From the NCBI RefSeq assembly GCF_020532665.2, contig NZ_JAIWPG020000002.1, positions 248,001 to 312,000 of the forward strand: a stretch of DNA of 64,000 nucleotides. The letters run 5' to 3'. Shown piece by piece: positions 18,592-28,556 of the stretch (position 1 is the stretch's first letter; each line of letters begins with the position of its first letter). The notes below the pieces were generated by a model, which ran no database searches, was not told the origin of the DNA, and saw nothing but the letters and a program-made list of their open reading frames with translations. The stretch comes from Lelliottia sp. WAP21 (lineage in GTDB: Bacteria; Pseudomonadota; Gammaproteobacteria; Enterobacterales; Enterobacteriaceae). The translations under genes and the position numbers were made by a program.

Positions 18592-19167
18592 GTGACCTTA
18601 AAAAATAGTTTTTTAATAATTTTCCTGTTTATTTTTGGTCAGTTAACTCTGGCTTCATCAGCAATAGCAGACGATAAAACAACGGACAAAGGTTGGTTCA
18701 CCACCTTTAAAGATAACGTTGCGCAAACCTGGAATGAACCAGAGCATTACGATCTCTATGTCCCGGCTATTACCTGGCATGCACGTTTTGCGTATGACAA
18801 GGAAAAAACCGATCGCTATAACGAACGTCCCTGGGGGGCGGGCTTCGGTCAATCCCGTTGGGATGACAAAGGGAACTGGCACGGTCTCTATTTGATGGCC
18901 TTTAAAGACTCCTATAACAAGTGGGAGCCTATTGGCGGTTACGGCTGGGAGAAAACCTGGCGTCCGCTGGCGGATGAGAACTTCCACATGGGGCTGGGCT
19001 ATACCGCGGGCTTTACCGCACGCGACAACTGGAAATATATCCCGGTACCGGTCCTGTTACCCCTGGCTTCCATTGGGTATGGCCCGGCGACGTTCCAGAT
19101 GACCTATATCCCTGGTACATACAACAACGGTAACGTTTACTTCGCCTGGATGCGCTTCCAGTTTTAA
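18592..19167 (+). CDS. pagP: Lipid A palmitoyltransferase PagP
   Basis: PagP is an eight-stranded outer-membrane beta-barrel enzyme that moves a palmitate from phospholipid to lipid A, giving resistance to cationic peptides. The mature part from [16 protein letters not shown] onward is close to E. coli PagP. It includes the catalytic His in [12 protein letters not shown] and the Asp-Ser pair in [11 protein letters not shown], and ends [15 protein letters not shown]. There is no ATG at the right place; the best start is GTG 18592, which gives a normal signal peptide (191 residues, cleavage after SSAIA). A TTG at 18550 is also in frame. The 160 bp upstream are AT-rich with repeated TGTTAA motifs, perhaps for PhoP, which I could not confirm. 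Confidence 0.93.
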   Translation: MTLKNSFLIIFLFIFGQLTLASSAIADDKTTDKGWFTTFKDNVAQTWNEPEHYDLYVPAITWHARFAYDKEKTDRYNERPWGAGFGQSRWDDKGNWHGLYLMAFKDSYNKWEPIGGYGWEKTWRPLADENFHMGLGYTAGFTARDNWKYIPVPVLLPLASIGYGPATFQMTYIPGTYNNGNVYFAWMRFQF

Positions 19168-19279
19168 CTGAAAAATGGGGACGGAGTGGCGAAAAAAGAG
19201 CCACTTTTTGCGGGCTGAAGGATAACGTGTCGGGCACGAAAAATTCCGCGACTTTTGTCACTTTTTGCTAAAGAAGCGC

Positions 19280-19308
19280 TGGACAAAATGGCCCGTAATT
19301 GTTGTACT
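19280..19308 (+). promoter_or_regulatory. Candidate sigma-70 promoter of cspE
   Basis: TGGACA (19280-19285) and TGTACT (19303-19308) are separated by exactly 17 bases. They leave a leader of about 45 bases before the cspE ATG. The -35 box matches consensus at five of six positions. Confidence 0.55.
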
Positions 19309-19357
19309 GATACCCGACACAGCATTTGTGTCCATTTTTCATGTAAAGGTAATTTTG

Positions 19358-19567
19358 ATGTCTAAGATTAAAGGTAACGTTAAGTGGTTTAATGAGTCCA
19401 AAGGATTCGGTTTCATTACTCCGGAAGATGGCAGCAAAGATGTGTTCGTACACTTCTCTGCAATCCAGACTAATGGTTTCAAAACCCTGGCCGAAGGTCA
19501 GCGCGTTGAGTTTGAAATCACTAACGGTGCCAAAGGCCCTTCTGCTGCTAACGTAACTGCTCTGTAA
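19358..19567 (+). CDS. cspE: Cold-shock-family RNA chaperone CspE
   Basis: CspE is a 69-residue single cold-shock domain that melts RNA structure, antiterminates transcription and affects membrane and chromosome functions. Both RNA-binding motifs are present, KGFGFITP (RNP1) and DVFVHFSAI (RNP2). The sequence begins [16 protein letters not shown], as in E. coli CspE. The start follows TAAAGGTAATTTTG. It sits between pagP and crcB as in E. coli and is followed by a strong bidirectional terminator. Confidence 0.96.
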   Translation: MSKIKGNVKWFNESKGFGFITPEDGSKDVFVHFSAIQTNGFKTLAEGQRVEFEITNGAKGPSAANVTAL

Positions 19568-19592
19568 TTACAGACACGTCAGCAAGAGTTTC

Positions 19593-19621
19593 AAAACCCG
19601 CTCACTGAGCGGGTTTTTTTT
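19593..19621. terminator. Bidirectional terminator between cspE and the small minus-strand gene
   Basis: AAAACCCGCTC / GAGCGGGTTTT with an ACT loop is followed by seven T on the plus strand and four U on the minus strand. It lies 25 bases after cspE and 8 bases after the minus-strand 28-codon gene. Confidence 0.88.
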
Positions 19622-19629
19622 GGCTTTCA

Positions 19630-19716
19630 TTAATTGAAGAGGTACATCTTAATAAAACTGGCGACGATCAGAACGCTCAGTAAAACCATCCCCGCCTGCA
19701 TTAAACTCGTTCTCAT
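19630..19716 (-). CDS. Putative 28-residue single-span membrane protein
   Basis: This short frame codes MRTSLMQAGMVLLSVLIV followed by ASFIKMYLFN and a TAA stop. It has a basic N-terminus, one continuous hydrophobic span of about 18 residues, and a short tail with one Lys. GTGAGGGTGAGAGT immediately before the ATG provides a strong ribosome-binding purine tract, and a terminator shared with cspE follows the stop. These flanks are what a genuine tiny gene needs. It resembles the class of small inner-membrane proteins of enterobacteria, but I do not recognise a name. It may share a transcript with nothing else, since crcB upstream starts beyond and reads the same way. Confidence 0.6.
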   Translation of the reverse strand: MRTSLMQAGMVLLSVLIVASFIKMYLFN

Positions 19717-19787
19717 ACTCTCACCCTCACGCGATATTGCACTAAGAGTGACAGAGAAAAATTAAGCCAACATTAACGTGCGGGCTG

Positions 19788-20171
19788 TTAATGCGCGTTC
19801 GCCGCAGAAAAAATCCAAAATGCGATCGCGGTCATGGCAAATGAGCCGAGCATATTGACGGCAATGTTGGTGAGTGCCCACGCAAACTTCCCTTCCTGAA
19901 ACAAAAACACGACTTCGGCTGAAAAGGTGGAGAAGGTCGTTAATCCCCCACAAAAACCGGTGGTGATCAGCAGTTTCCACATTGGGTCAATGTGGGTCAT
20001 CCGGTTAAACCAGGCAAGCCCCATCCCGATGACGAAAGCCCCTATCAGGTTGGCCGTCAGGGTGCCGACGGGAATCGCCTGATGCATTGGGTTAAATCGC
20101 ATGCTAAGAAACCAACGCGCAACGCTACCGGTTCCCCCACCAATAAAAACGGCTAAAAGCAGTTGTAACAC
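19788..20171 (-). CDS. crcB: Fluoride channel CrcB/FluC
   Basis: CrcB is a dual-topology dimeric channel that lets fluoride leave the cell. The 127-residue protein has four membrane spans and the family motifs [31 protein letters not shown] and [16 protein letters not shown], including the Asn of the pore and the Phe residues that line it. Length equals that of E. coli CrcB. I saw no fluoride riboswitch upstream. It is transcribed toward the 28-residue gene. Confidence 0.95.
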   Translation of the reverse strand: MLQLLLAVFIGGGTGSVARWFLSMRFNPMHQAIPVGTLTANLIGAFVIGMGLAWFNRMTHIDPMWKLLITTGFCGGLTTFSTFSAEVVFLFQEGKFAWALTNIAVNMLGSFAMTAIAFWIFSAANAH

Positions 20172-20238
20172 AGCGAATTCCTGCTATCTGGTATGGTTAA
20201 GGCAATGAGTTTAACGCTAATTGGAACCAGGTGAAAAT

Positions 20239-21027
20239 ATGTATGTTGCGGTTGGACAGTTTGCCGTCACGCCAGACTGGCAAGAAAATGCACGACATTG
20301 CGTAGAGCTGATGGCACAGGCGGCAGAGAAAGGCGCTTCGCTGCTCGTGCTGCCTGAGGCACTCCTGGCGCGTGACGATAACGATCCAGATTTGTCGGTG
20401 AAATCAGCGCAGACGCTGGACGGTGGCTTTCTGAAAGTGCTGAAAACAGAAAGCGCGGCTAATGCACTGACAACGATCCTTACCCTTCATGTCCCTTCAT
20501 CGCCGGGTCGAGCGGTTAATACGCTGGTGGTCCTGCGGGGCGGGGAAATCGTGCAGACCTATGCCAAACTCCATCTTTACGATGCGTTTTCCATTCAGGA
20601 GTCGCGGCGGGTGGATGCGGGCCAGCTGTTGCCGCCCGTGCTTGAGGTGGAGGGGTTCAAGCTGGGTCTGATGATCTGTTACGATCTACGCTTCCCGGAG
20701 ATGGCGATGAATCTGGCGCTGGCAGGCGCTGATGTGTTGATTCTTCCCGCTGCGTGGGTGAAAGGGCCGCTTAAAGAGCATCACTGGGCAACCCTGCTCA
20801 CGGCGCGGGCGCTGGATACCACCTGCTATGTGATTGCAGCGGGGGAGTGTGGAAATAAAAATATTGGTCAAAGCCGGGTGATTGATCCTTTAGGCGTCAC
20901 GATCGCTGCGGCGGCGGAGAGGCCAGCGCTGATCATGGCAGAGCTGGATCGCGAGCGGGTAAACGCCGTGCGCCAGCAACTGCCGGTATTAGGCAACCGG
21001 AGATTTGCGCCACCGCAATTATTATGA
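20239..21027 (+). CDS. ybeM: Carbon-nitrogen hydrolase YbeM, deaminated glutathione amidase (Nit1 type)
   Basis: This is a 262-residue nitrilase-superfamily amidase. Relatives hydrolyse deaminated glutathione, a toxic side product of transaminases. The Glu-Lys-Cys triad is clear: [15 protein letters not shown] and [10 protein letters not shown]. The conserved LPAAWVKGP and [12 protein letters not shown] blocks follow. CCAGGTGAAAAT precedes ATG 20239. In E. coli K-12 the corresponding ybeM is annotated as broken, as far as I recall. Here the frame is intact and lies in the same position between crcB and tatE. Confidence 0.92.
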   Translation: MYVAVGQFAVTPDWQENARHCVELMAQAAEKGASLLVLPEALLARDDNDPDLSVKSAQTLDGGFLKVLKTESAANALTTILTLHVPSSPGRAVNTLVVLRGGEIVQTYAKLHLYDAFSIQESRRVDAGQLLPPVLEVEGFKLGLMICYDLRFPEMAMNLALAGADVLILPAAWVKGPLKEHHWATLLTARALDTTCYVIAAGECGNKNIGQSRVIDPLGVTIAAAAERPALIMAELDRERVNAVRQQLPVLGNRRFAPPQLL

Positions 21028-21154
21028 TGTTTTTTTCATCAGTGCTTGATTCACCTTGTTACAGATTGCTATTGTGTGCGCGCGCCAAATGGCCGTTAAT
21101 AACGTAGGTCTTTAGGGCGCATAACGCAGCCTGTTTTAAGTGAAGAAGGTATCT

Positions 21155-21358
21155 ATGGGTGAGATCAGTATTACTAAACTGTTAGTGGTGGCCGCACTGG
21201 TCGTCCTGCTGTTTGGTACCAAGAAGTTGCGCACGCTGGGCGGAGACCTGGGTGCGGCCATCAAAGGCTTCAAAAAAGCGATGAATGACGATGATGCGTC
21301 TGCGAAGAAAACCGCTGATGACGAAATCGTTGCTGAGAAGCTCTCGCACAAAGAGTAA
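21155..21358 (+). CDS. tatE: Twin-arginine translocase subunit TatE
   Basis: TatE is a TatA-like 67-residue inner-membrane protein that helps form the pore for folded proteins carrying twin-arginine signals. It has the N-terminal membrane helix [19 protein letters not shown], the [11 protein letters not shown] hinge, the amphipathic helix [15 protein letters not shown] and an acidic, lysine-rich tail. GAAGAAGG precedes the ATG. It stands alone with its own terminator, convergent with lipA. Confidence 0.95.
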   Translation: MGEISITKLLVVAALVVLLFGTKKLRTLGGDLGAAIKGFKKAMNDDDASAKKTADDEIVAEKLSHKE

Positions 21359-21387
21359 TGGCGAGCCATTAAAGGCATGCGAAATAA

Positions 21388-21414
21388 AAAACCGGCACAA
21401 TGGCCGGTTTTTTT
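21388..21414. terminator. Bidirectional terminator between tatE and lipA
   Basis: ACCGGC / GCCGGT around ACAATG is flanked by A and T tracts (AAAAA before, TTTTTTT after). It serves tatE from the left and lipA, whose stop is at 21437, from the right. Confidence 0.88.
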
Positions 21415-21436
21415 ATGCGCGAAGTGTAAGTAAATA

Positions 21437-22402
21437 TTACTTCACTTCTTCGCCTTTTGCCTGCATATCGGCATGATAGGACGAGCGAACAAACGGGCCG
21501 CAGGCCGCATGGGTAAAGCCCATCGCCATTGCTTCCGCTTTCATTTCATCAAACTCATCCGGGCTAACGTAGCGCTGCACAGGCAGGTGGTGACGGCTTG
21601 GCTGTAGGTACTGGCCTAACGTCAGCATCGTTACGCCATGGCGGCGTAAGTCGCGCATGACCTCAACGATTTCAGCATTGGTTTCGCCAAGGCCGACCAT
21701 CAGACCCGATTTAGTCGGGATATGAGGATGGGCTTCTTTAAAGCGCTCAAGCAGCTTCAGAGACCAGTTGTAGTCAGCACCGGGACGAACCTGACGGTAA
21801 ATTCGCGGCACGTTCTCCAGGTTGTGGTTAAACACATCTGGCGGGGTTGCAGTCAGAATATCCAGCGCGCGATCCATACGACCACGGAAGTCGGGAACCA
21901 GCGTTTCAATCTTAATGTTTGGACTTTTCTCACGAATAGCGGTGATGCAGTCAGCAAAATGCTGTGCCCCGCCGTCGCGCAGATCGTCACGGTCAACCGA
22001 GGTGATGACCACATAGCGCAGCGCCATGTCGGCGATAGTCTGGGCCAGCTTCAGGGGTTCGTTGGCATCAGGTGCCACAGGGCGACCATGTGCAACGTCA
22101 CAGAACGGGCAACGGCGCGTACAGATAGCGCCCAGGATCATAAAGGTTGCCGTACCGTGGTTAAAACATTCCGCAAGGTTCGGGCAAGAGGCTTCTTCAC
22201 AAACGGAGTGAAGCCCATTTTTTCGCATCGCCGCTTTGATACCCTGGATGCGTGACGAGTCTGCCGGAAGCTTAATCTTCATCCATTCCGGCTTTCTTAA
22301 CAGCGCTTCGCGCTCGGTGGCCACGTTTTTAACCGGGATAAGGGCCATTTTATCGGCGTCGCGGTACTTAACACCGCGTTCCATCACAATGGGTTTACTC
22401 AT
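21437..22402 (-). CDS. lipA: Lipoyl synthase LipA
   Basis: LipA is a radical-SAM enzyme that inserts two sulfurs into protein-bound octanoyl groups. Both iron-sulfur motifs are visible: the auxiliary cluster cysteines in [12 protein letters not shown] and the radical-SAM CxxxCxxC in CTRRCPFC. The C-terminus holds the RSSYHAD serine ligand region. The 321-residue length equals that of E. coli. lipB, which supplies the octanoyl group, lies 1.5 kb upstream beyond ybeF. The gap of about 200 bp to ybeF probably contains the lipA promoter. Confidence 0.96.
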   Translation of the reverse strand: MSKPIVMERGVKYRDADKMALIPVKNVATEREALLRKPEWMKIKLPADSSRIQGIKAAMRKNGLHSVCEEASCPNLAECFNHGTATFMILGAICTRRCPFCDVAHGRPVAPDANEPLKLAQTIADMALRYVVITSVDRDDLRDGGAQHFADCITAIREKSPNIKIETLVPDFRGRMDRALDILTATPPDVFNHNLENVPRIYRQVRPGADYNWSLKLLERFKEAHPHIPTKSGLMVGLGETNAEIVEVMRDLRRHGVTMLTLGQYLQPSRHHLPVQRYVSPDEFDEMKAEAMAMGFTHAACGPFVRSSYHADMQAKGEEVK

Positions 22403-22608
22403 AGCGTGCGTGTTCCAGTTGCGAAATTCGAGGAAAGCGTTTCAATTCAAGGGAATGTTGTATTTATCAACTATTTTTGAACGAACGACAGGCAGTATAT
22501 CATTGATATGGTCGATAAAGCAGCCTGTGAGGTCGCCAAATTGTAAAATAGTTGTTGTTTTGTGCCCTTTGTCCTGATTGAGCAGCCAGGGGAGACCGGG
22601 TAACGGCG

Positions 22609-23562
22609 TCAGAATGCTCTTCTGATAATATCGATGACGTTTTCCAGCACCGGATCGCGCAGGCTCAGTTTGTTGTAATGCAGCGCAATTTCAATGGCTT
22701 CACTGTTCAACGGTGCAAAAGGAATCTGCTCCAGGGGCCAGCATTGTCGAAGCAAATTGAACAGACGTAAAGGCATGATACTGAGCAGATCGCTGCCGCC
22801 AAGCAGGGCAGCAATAGTGAACATATTGTAACTGCTAAAGCTGATTTGGCGTTCGTGGAAGATCTCGTTAACCCGTTTACGCAGCTGACTGTGGTCGCTC
22901 CCCTCATGGGTGAAAAGCGCATGCTCATACTCTTCCAGGCTCTCATACGTGGCCGTTTTGCTGAGGGCAGGATGACCTTTACGGCAGACCAGGACCAGGC
23001 TGTCGGCATAAAGCGTGTGCTGACCAAGCGCGCGAGCCGAGAAAGTGTTGTTATCAATGATGAGATCCGTCTGGAACTGCGACAGTTGGGTCTCCGCATC
23101 GTTAATAGGGATATTGCGTATTAACAGGTGCGGCACTTCACGCTTTATGGCCTGGTGAACAATCGGCAACACCAGTGCACCAACCGAAGGCGATGTCCCA
23201 ATGGTGATGGTCCGCTGTTTATCGTAGCTGCCCGTAAGATCCAGCGCACCAAGAATGGACTCCAGGCCCTGGCTGATATACTCGTGAAGGTGCGTGGCAT
23301 AGGCGGTTGGTGTGACACCCTGACCTTTTCGAATAAAGAGAGGATCGGGAAATATAGCACGCAGTTTCTGGATTGACTGACTAATTGCGGAGGGGGTGAG
23401 ATTAAGAATTTTCGCAGCATTAACGATACCCTTGTGGACATATACCGCCTCAAAAATGGTCAATAAATTGAGATCGATATTACGTAAAGTCCGAAAAATT
23501 TGTGGTTTACCCTCACCACCGGGATCATTTAATCGTTTAGCTGGTAAATTATTATTATCCAC
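22609..23562 (-). CDS. ybeF: LysR-family transcriptional regulator YbeF
   Basis: YbeF is a 317-residue LysR-type regulator whose target is unknown. An N-terminal extension of about 28 residues precedes the winged HTH, IDLNLLTIFEAVYVHKG...SAISQSIQKLR. The LeuO/NodD-like effector domain follows, with RTITIGTSPSVGALVLP. It occupies the same lipB-lipA interval as in E. coli, but there is no evidence that it regulates lipoate synthesis. Confidence 0.92.
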   Translation of the reverse strand: MDNNNLPAKRLNDPGGEGKPQIFRTLRNIDLNLLTIFEAVYVHKGIVNAAKILNLTPSAISQSIQKLRAIFPDPLFIRKGQGVTPTAYATHLHEYISQGLESILGALDLTGSYDKQRTITIGTSPSVGALVLPIVHQAIKREVPHLLIRNIPINDAETQLSQFQTDLIIDNNTFSARALGQHTLYADSLVLVCRKGHPALSKTATYESLEEYEHALFTHEGSDHSQLRKRVNEIFHERQISFSSYNMFTIAALLGGSDLLSIMPLRLFNLLRQCWPLEQIPFAPLNSEAIEIALHYNKLSLRDPVLENVIDIIRRAF

Positions 23563-23861
23563 GCTGTCACTCCGAATTCATTCACAATATGAATGATAGT
23601 TGAATTTATATATTGTGCCTGTCGTGATTGGTAAAGTATTTTATAGGGATCGTATGTTTAAAAAAATCAAACAGTTGTACGATTTTTGATCAAGTCATAC
23701 CCGACCCGCCTTTTTCAGTATTTAGATTATGAATATTACGCAGAAAAATAGGCAAGTCTGACCAGGCGCTTCGAAAATATAGAATCTCAGGATTATTGTA
23801 AAGCTTAAAGGGGGAAATAAATGATGGCCCGGCAAATTACGCGACCATCATGTATCATATA
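23563..23861. other. Intergenic region between ybeF and lipB
   Basis: These 299 bp are markedly AT-rich and contain the ybeF promoter region. AATTCATTCACAATATGAATGA at 23576 upward contains the inverted pair TTCAT / ATGAA, a possible autoregulatory LysR site. I see no gene and no strong terminator for lipB. Confidence 0.4.
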
Positions 23862-24503
23862 TTAAGTAGTGATATATTCACTAGGTGGATTGTTTAGCCC
23901 TGCTAAAAAGTTTCTGACCAAAACCGGATGAATAATATCTGGGGAGACTGATTCGACCCACTGGCTCATTTGCACCATTTCCATTCCCGCATAGCCGCAG
24001 GGATTAATGCGCAGGAAAGGAGATAAGTCCATATTAATATTCAGCGCCAGGCCATGAAATGAGCATCCCCGACGGATGCGTAAACCCAGGGAGCAGATTT
24101 TGCTTTCCCCCACATAGACACCCGGCGCGTCCGCACGCGGGTGCGCTTGAATGCCATATTCTGCAAGGGTATCCACGACGGTATTTTCCAGCAGGGTGAC
24201 CAGCTCTCTGACGCCCAGCTTGCGCCGCTTAAGGTCCAGCAGGACGTACATGACCTGTTGACCCGGTCCATGATAGGTAACCTGACCGCCACGATCGCTC
24301 TGTATAACGGGAATATCACCCGGCACTAAAACATGTTCCGCTTTGCCCGCCTGACCCTGTGTGAACACAGGAAGATGCTCGACCAGCCAGATTTCGTCGG
24401 GAGTGGTTTCATCACGGGTGTCAGTGAAATCATGCATAGCCTGGGAGACAGGTTCGTAAGGTTGTAGCCCAAGATGGCGGACAAGAATTTTATCCTGATA
24501 CAA
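23862..24503 (-). CDS. lipB: Octanoyltransferase LipB
   Basis: LipB moves octanoate from acyl-carrier protein to lipoyl domains, the first step of lipoylation. The catalytic pair is present: Lys in [13 protein letters not shown] and Cys in INPCGYAGM. The signature [15 protein letters not shown] and [12 protein letters not shown] are also there. It has 213 residues, as in E. coli. The start codon is TTG at 24503; the protein begins with the family's YQDKILVR. ybeD lies 95 bp upstream on the same strand. Confidence 0.95.
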   Translation of the reverse strand: MYQDKILVRHLGLQPYEPVSQAMHDFTDTRDETTPDEIWLVEHLPVFTQGQAGKAEHVLVPGDIPVIQSDRGGQVTYHGPGQQVMYVLLDLKRRKLGVRELVTLLENTVVDTLAEYGIQAHPRADAPGVYVGESKICSLGLRIRRGCSFHGLALNINMDLSPFLRINPCGYAGMEMVQMSQWVESVSPDIIHPVLVRNFLAGLNNPPSEYITT

Positions 24504-24598
24504 AACAGCAACTCCGGTGACGGGGGAGAAAAGGTGTCAGGGAGTATACCACAGCAGAGAAGCGGGTTACCCGGCTAACCGGGCAACCGCGGAAGGAC

Positions 24599-24862
24599 TT
24601 ACAGCACCATACGGACGATTTCGATATTGCCTAACTCTTCATACAGCGTTTCGACTTGCTCGATATGCGTCGCAGTAATGGTGATTGAAACCGAGTGGTA
24701 ATTGCCTTTGCTGCTGGGTTTTACTGTTGGAGAGTAGTCACCGGGCGCATGGCGCTGTACCACTTCAACCACCTGATCAACCAGCTCAGGTTTCGCCTGA
24801 CCCATCACTTTGTAAGTAAAGGAGGTAGGGAATTCAAGCAGTTCGTTAAGTTTGGTTTTCAT
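24599..24862 (-). CDS. ybeD: Conserved protein YbeD (UPF0250, ACT-like fold)
   Basis: YbeD is an 87-residue cytoplasmic protein of unknown function with an ACT-like alpha/beta sandwich, conserved next to lipB and dacA. It starts [21 protein letters not shown] and ends [13 protein letters not shown]. The length equals that of the E. coli protein. A role linked to lipoate or cell-wall genes has been guessed from context only. Confidence 0.94.
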   Translation of the reverse strand: MKTKLNELLEFPTSFTYKVMGQAKPELVDQVVEVVQRHAPGDYSPTVKPSSKGNYHSVSITITATHIEQVETLYEELGNIEIVRMVL

Positions 24863-24967
24863 GTCAGCTCCGGCATTACATTAAAAAGAATAACTCCCAC
24901 GACAGGTGGGAGTTATCAGGATACCTAGTATATGGGGATCAAAATCACACTTTCAAGTGTTCAATTT

Positions 24968-26179
24968 TTAACCAAACCAGTGATGGAACATCAATTTAAT
25001 GTAATCAATGATTTTGCCGAAGAAATTGCCTTCAGGGATCTCATCCAGTACGACCAGTGGACGCTGATCGATGGTTTTGCCATCAAGCTGGAAGTTGATG
25101 GTGCCCACAACCTGATTCTTCTTAAGCGGTGCGTGAAGCTCGCTGGTCGTCAGCACATAGCTCGCCTTCAGGTCTTTCATACGGCCACGAGGAATGGTCA
25201 GGTACAGATCTTTGTCGACGCCCAGTGAGGCGCGGTCGTTGTCACCAAACCAGACGGGCTCAGAGGCGAACTCTTTCCCGGCTTTCAGCGGGTTAACTGT
25301 TTCAAAGAAACGGAAGCCCCAGGTCAGCAATTTCTTGCTTTCGGTTTCACGCCCTTTGAAGGTACGCCCACCCATGACGGCAGAGATCAGACGCATCTGA
25401 CCTTCGGTGGCAGACGCAACCAGGTTATAGCCGGCTTTGTCCGTATGACCCGTTTTGATGCCGTCCACATTCAGGCTGTTGTCCCACAGCAGACCGTTGC
25501 GGTTGGTCTGGCGAATGCCGTTGAAGGTGAACTCTTTCTCTTTATAAATGGTGTATTCATTTGGCACATCACGGATCAGCGCCTGGCCAATCAGAGCCAT
25601 GTCGCGCGCAGAGCTGTACTGACCGTCAGCATCCAGGCCGTGAACGGTCTGGAAATGGCTGTTTTTCAGGCCCAACGCTGAGACGTAGCTGTTCATCAGG
25701 CCAACAAATGCGTCCTGGCTGCCGGCAGCAAAATCCGCCATCGCCACGCAGGCGTCATTACCTGATTGCAGGTTGATGCCGCGAATCAGCTGAGAAACGG
25801 GCACCTGCATGCCGGGCTTCAGGAACATCAGCGATGAGCCTTTGAACACCGGGTTGCCCGTTGCCCAGGCATCGTTACCGATGGTGACCAGGTCCGATTC
25901 TTTGAATTTGCCTGCTTTCATGGCCTGGCCGATGACGTAGCTGGTCATCATCTTGGTCAGACTGGCCGGATCGCGACGCGCGTCAGCATTTTGTTCTGCC
26001 AGCACTTTACCGGAGTTGTAGTCGATCAGGATGTACGATTCCGCGTCGATCTGCGGAACGCCAGGGATCATGGTCTTAATGTTCAGGTCATCAGCGTGAG
26101 CTGCTGAGAGAGCAGAAGCGCAAAGGGCCGTGGTCAGCGCCATGCGCTGCACAAAACGAGCGGAGAAAGTGGTCTTCAT
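24968..26179 (-). CDS. dacA: D-alanyl-D-alanine carboxypeptidase PBP5
   Basis: PBP5 removes the terminal D-Ala from peptidoglycan pentapeptides and maintains rod shape. The 403-residue precursor has a Sec signal (ASALSAAHA). It contains the three penicillin-binding motifs: the active Ser in [12 protein letters not shown] in [13 protein letters not shown] and KTG in [13 protein letters not shown]. The C-terminal amphipathic helix [18 protein letters not shown] anchors it to the inner membrane. It begins the wall-gene block dacA-rlpA-mrdB-mrdA read on the minus strand. Confidence 0.97.
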   Translation of the reverse strand: MKTTFSARFVQRMALTTALCASALSAAHADDLNIKTMIPGVPQIDAESYILIDYNSGKVLAEQNADARRDPASLTKMMTSYVIGQAMKAGKFKESDLVTIGNDAWATGNPVFKGSSLMFLKPGMQVPVSQLIRGINLQSGNDACVAMADFAAGSQDAFVGLMNSYVSALGLKNSHFQTVHGLDADGQYSSARDMALIGQALIRDVPNEYTIYKEKEFTFNGIRQTNRNGLLWDNSLNVDGIKTGHTDKAGYNLVASATEGQMRLISAVMGGRTFKGRETESKKLLTWGFRFFETVNPLKAGKEFASEPVWFGDNDRASLGVDKDLYLTIPRGRMKDLKASYVLTTSELHAPLKKNQVVGTINFQLDGKTIDQRPLVVLDEIPEGNFFGKIIDYIKLMFHHWFG

Positions 26180-26318
26180 GGTCAGAACTACGACATCCGT
26201 GATGGAATTAAAAAAAGTGCCTTACTATAGCAAAAGCTATACAGGCAGGCATCCGACTTTCAGCATGAGTTTGTGAACGTTGGTTACATAAACTGACAAT
26301 TCGGATACCGCCGATTAA

Positions 26319-27425
26319 TTATTTCGCAACTGCGATAAACGACTGCAATTGTGCTTCACTTTGCAGGCGCTGTTGCAGCGAGGTGGCCTGTGGTTTGCTG
26401 GCAAACGGGCCCATCTGGATACGCCAGACGGCGCCGTTTTGCTCTACGCGACCCGGCACGCCAAATTGCTGACTCAGGCGCTGCTGATATTGCTCAGCAC
26501 GCGCACGATCGCTGACGGCCCCCACCTGAACCACATAACCACCGCTGGTTGATGCTGCCGGTGCCGGGGTATTTTGTACCGCTGCAGGGGCTGTCACAGG
26601 GGCCGGTTGGGTGGCGGGCGGAGCGACAACGGGTGCTGGAGTAGGCTCACTGCCTTCCAGCACACCCGTCGCCAGAGTGGTGGGTGCGCCCAGGAAACCG
26701 CTGCTCTTAACCGGCGCGCCGGTTGGGTCGTCACTTTGCAACGTATCATTGCTGATCGCGCGCACTTCGCCCTGAGGCTGCATCGGTTCTGTTGTGGACG
26801 AGGCCGCGCCCATGCCACCGCTCAAATCCGGGCGAGCCGGAAGGGCGTAAGTTTGTTTCGCCACTGTCGTACAGGCAGTACCGGGGCCGGATAACGTTCC
26901 GTCCTGCGCCACAATAATAGGATCAATACGGACTTTAGTATTGTTTGAGGTGTTCAGGCGATCGGCTGCTGCACGGGAGAGGGAGATCACGCGATCGTTG
27001 CCATAAGGACCACGGTCGTTAATCCGCACCACGATCATACGCCCGTTCGCCAGGTTGGTCACACGCGCATAGCTTGGGATCGGCAGCGTAGGGTGGGCGG
27101 CAGTAATCTGCGCAGGATCGAAGGTCTCACCGGAAGCGGTCAGGTTGCTGCCTGGCTCGGCATCATAAATGGCGGCAAAACCCGCCTGACTGAAGCGGGA
27201 CGGATCCTGAATGATTTTATAGCTCTTTCCGTCGCGCTGATAATCCTGATTCGCGGTGGCGTTAAGCGGTTCAAAGACCGGGTCCGCGCCGCTGATTTCG
27301 ACAACGGGACCGTTACAGACCGCCGGTTGCGGTGGCGCAACGGTTGCCTGCTGTTGACCATCATCACTTGTACAGGCTGCCAGCAAACTTGCTGCGATGC
27401 AGATACCCAACCACTGCTTGCGCAT
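26319..27425 (-). CDS. rlpA: Septal-ring lipoprotein RlpA
   Basis: RlpA is an outer-membrane lipoprotein with a double-psi beta-barrel and a C-terminal SPOR domain that binds denuded glycan at the septum. Some relatives act as lytic transglycosylases. The 368-residue precursor has the lipobox SLLAAC, the barrel motifs TASGETFDP and RINDRGPYGNDRVISLSRAAAD, a long Pro/Ala-rich linker (about 200-285) and SPOR at about 290-368 (YVVQVGAVSDRARAEQ). It is slightly longer than the E. coli protein, in the linker. The mrdB stop lies 16 bases upstream of its ATG. Confidence 0.95.
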   Translation of the reverse strand: MRKQWLGICIAASLLAACTSDDGQQQATVAPPQPAVCNGPVVEISGADPVFEPLNATANQDYQRDGKSYKIIQDPSRFSQAGFAAIYDAEPGSNLTASGETFDPAQITAAHPTLPIPSYARVTNLANGRMIVVRINDRGPYGNDRVISLSRAAADRLNTSNNTKVRIDPIIVAQDGTLSGPGTACTTVAKQTYALPARPDLSGGMGAASSTTEPMQPQGEVRAISNDTLQSDDPTGAPVKSSGFLGAPTTLATGVLEGSEPTPAPVVAPPATQPAPVTAPAAVQNTPAPAASTSGGYVVQVGAVSDRARAEQYQQRLSQQFGVPGRVEQNGAVWRIQMGPFASKPQATSLQQRLQSEAQLQSFIAVAK

Positions 27426-27441
27426 TGCGATCCCCTTATTG

Positions 27442-28554
27442 TTATACGCTTTTGGACAACATTTTTCGGTGGGTATGGATAGACATCACTATCCCAAACC
27501 CGGCCATCAATACGATTAGCGCCGATCCCCCATAACTGACCAGCGGAAGCGGCACGCCTACGACGGGCAGAATACCACTCACCATACCAATATTGACGAA
27601 GACATAAACGAATAAAATCAGCATTAACCCGCCCGCCATAACGCGTCCGAAGGTGGTTTGCGCATGGGCAGCAATCCACAATCCGCGCATAATCAGCAGC
27701 ACATAGAGCGCCAGCAGAATCAGTATACCCACCAGGCCCAGCTCTTCGGCGAGCACGGCAAAGATAAAATCTGTATGGCGTTCAGGCAAGAATTCGAGCT
27801 GTGATTGCGTACCATGTAGCCAGCCCTTGCCGCGCAATCCGCCGGAGCCAATGGCAATTTTAGACTGAATAATGTGATAGCCTGCACCCAGTGGGTCGGT
27901 TTCCGGATCCAGTAACATCATGACGCGCTGACGTTGATAATCGTGCATCAGGAAGAACCACAGAATGGGTATAAAGGCCGCGATTAACACCACCGCAATG
28001 CCAATCAGGCGCCAGCTTAAGCCAGACAGGAACAGAACAAACAGTCCTGATAAGGCAATCAGTATTGAGGTGCCGAGGTCAGGTTGCGCGGCGACCAGCA
28101 AGGTAGGCAGGAAGATCAGTACCAGGGCAATCGCCGTATTTTTCAGCGAAGGAGGGCAGACGTCGCGGTTAATAAAGCGAGCAACCATCAGCGGAACGGC
28201 AATTTTGGCGATTTCAGAAGGCTGAAAGCGAACAATTCCCAGATCCAGCCAGCGCTGCGCCCCTTTTGAAATGGCGCCGAATGCATCGACGGCTACCAGC
28301 AAAATGATACAGACAAAGTACAGATAGGGTGCCCATCCTTCATAGACGCGTGGCGGAATTTGCGCCATTACGACCATGATAACCACACCCATAGCGATCT
28401 GGCCGATTTTACGCTCCATCATGCCAATATCCTGGCCGCTGGCGCTCCATATGACCATGGCACTATAGGTCAGCAGCGCCAACAGGATCAGCAGCATCGC
28501 CGGGTCGATGTGGATTTTGTCCCACAACGATTTTTTATTCGGATTATCCGTCAT
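27442..28554 (-). CDS. mrdB: Rod-shape peptidoglycan glycosyltransferase RodA
   Basis: RodA is a SEDS-family inner-membrane enzyme that polymerises lipid II with PBP2 for lateral wall growth. It has 370 residues as in E. coli and about ten membrane spans. The SEDS motifs are [38 protein letters not shown] split over the periplasmic loop, and [15 protein letters not shown]. It begins 2 bases after the mrdA stop, so both proteins of the complex come from one message. Confidence 0.96.
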   Translation of the reverse strand: MTDNPNKKSLWDKIHIDPAMLLILLALLTYSAMVIWSASGQDIGMMERKIGQIAMGVVIMVVMAQIPPRVYEGWAPYLYFVCIILLVAVDAFGAISKGAQRWLDLGIVRFQPSEIAKIAVPLMVARFINRDVCPPSLKNTAIALVLIFLPTLLVAAQPDLGTSILIALSGLFVLFLSGLSWRLIGIAVVLIAAFIPILWFFLMHDYQRQRVMMLLDPETDPLGAGYHIIQSKIAIGSGGLRGKGWLHGTQSQLEFLPERHTDFIFAVLAEELGLVGILILLALYVLLIMRGLWIAAHAQTTFGRVMAGGLMLILFVYVFVNIGMVSGILPVVGVPLPLVSYGGSALIVLMAGFGIVMSIHTHRKMLSKSV

Positions 28555-28556
28555 GA

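Noticed and set aside
20172-20238. Fluoride riboswitch controlling crcB
   Set aside because: The short leader lacks the conserved pseudoknot pattern, and enterobacterial crcB genes generally lack this riboswitch.
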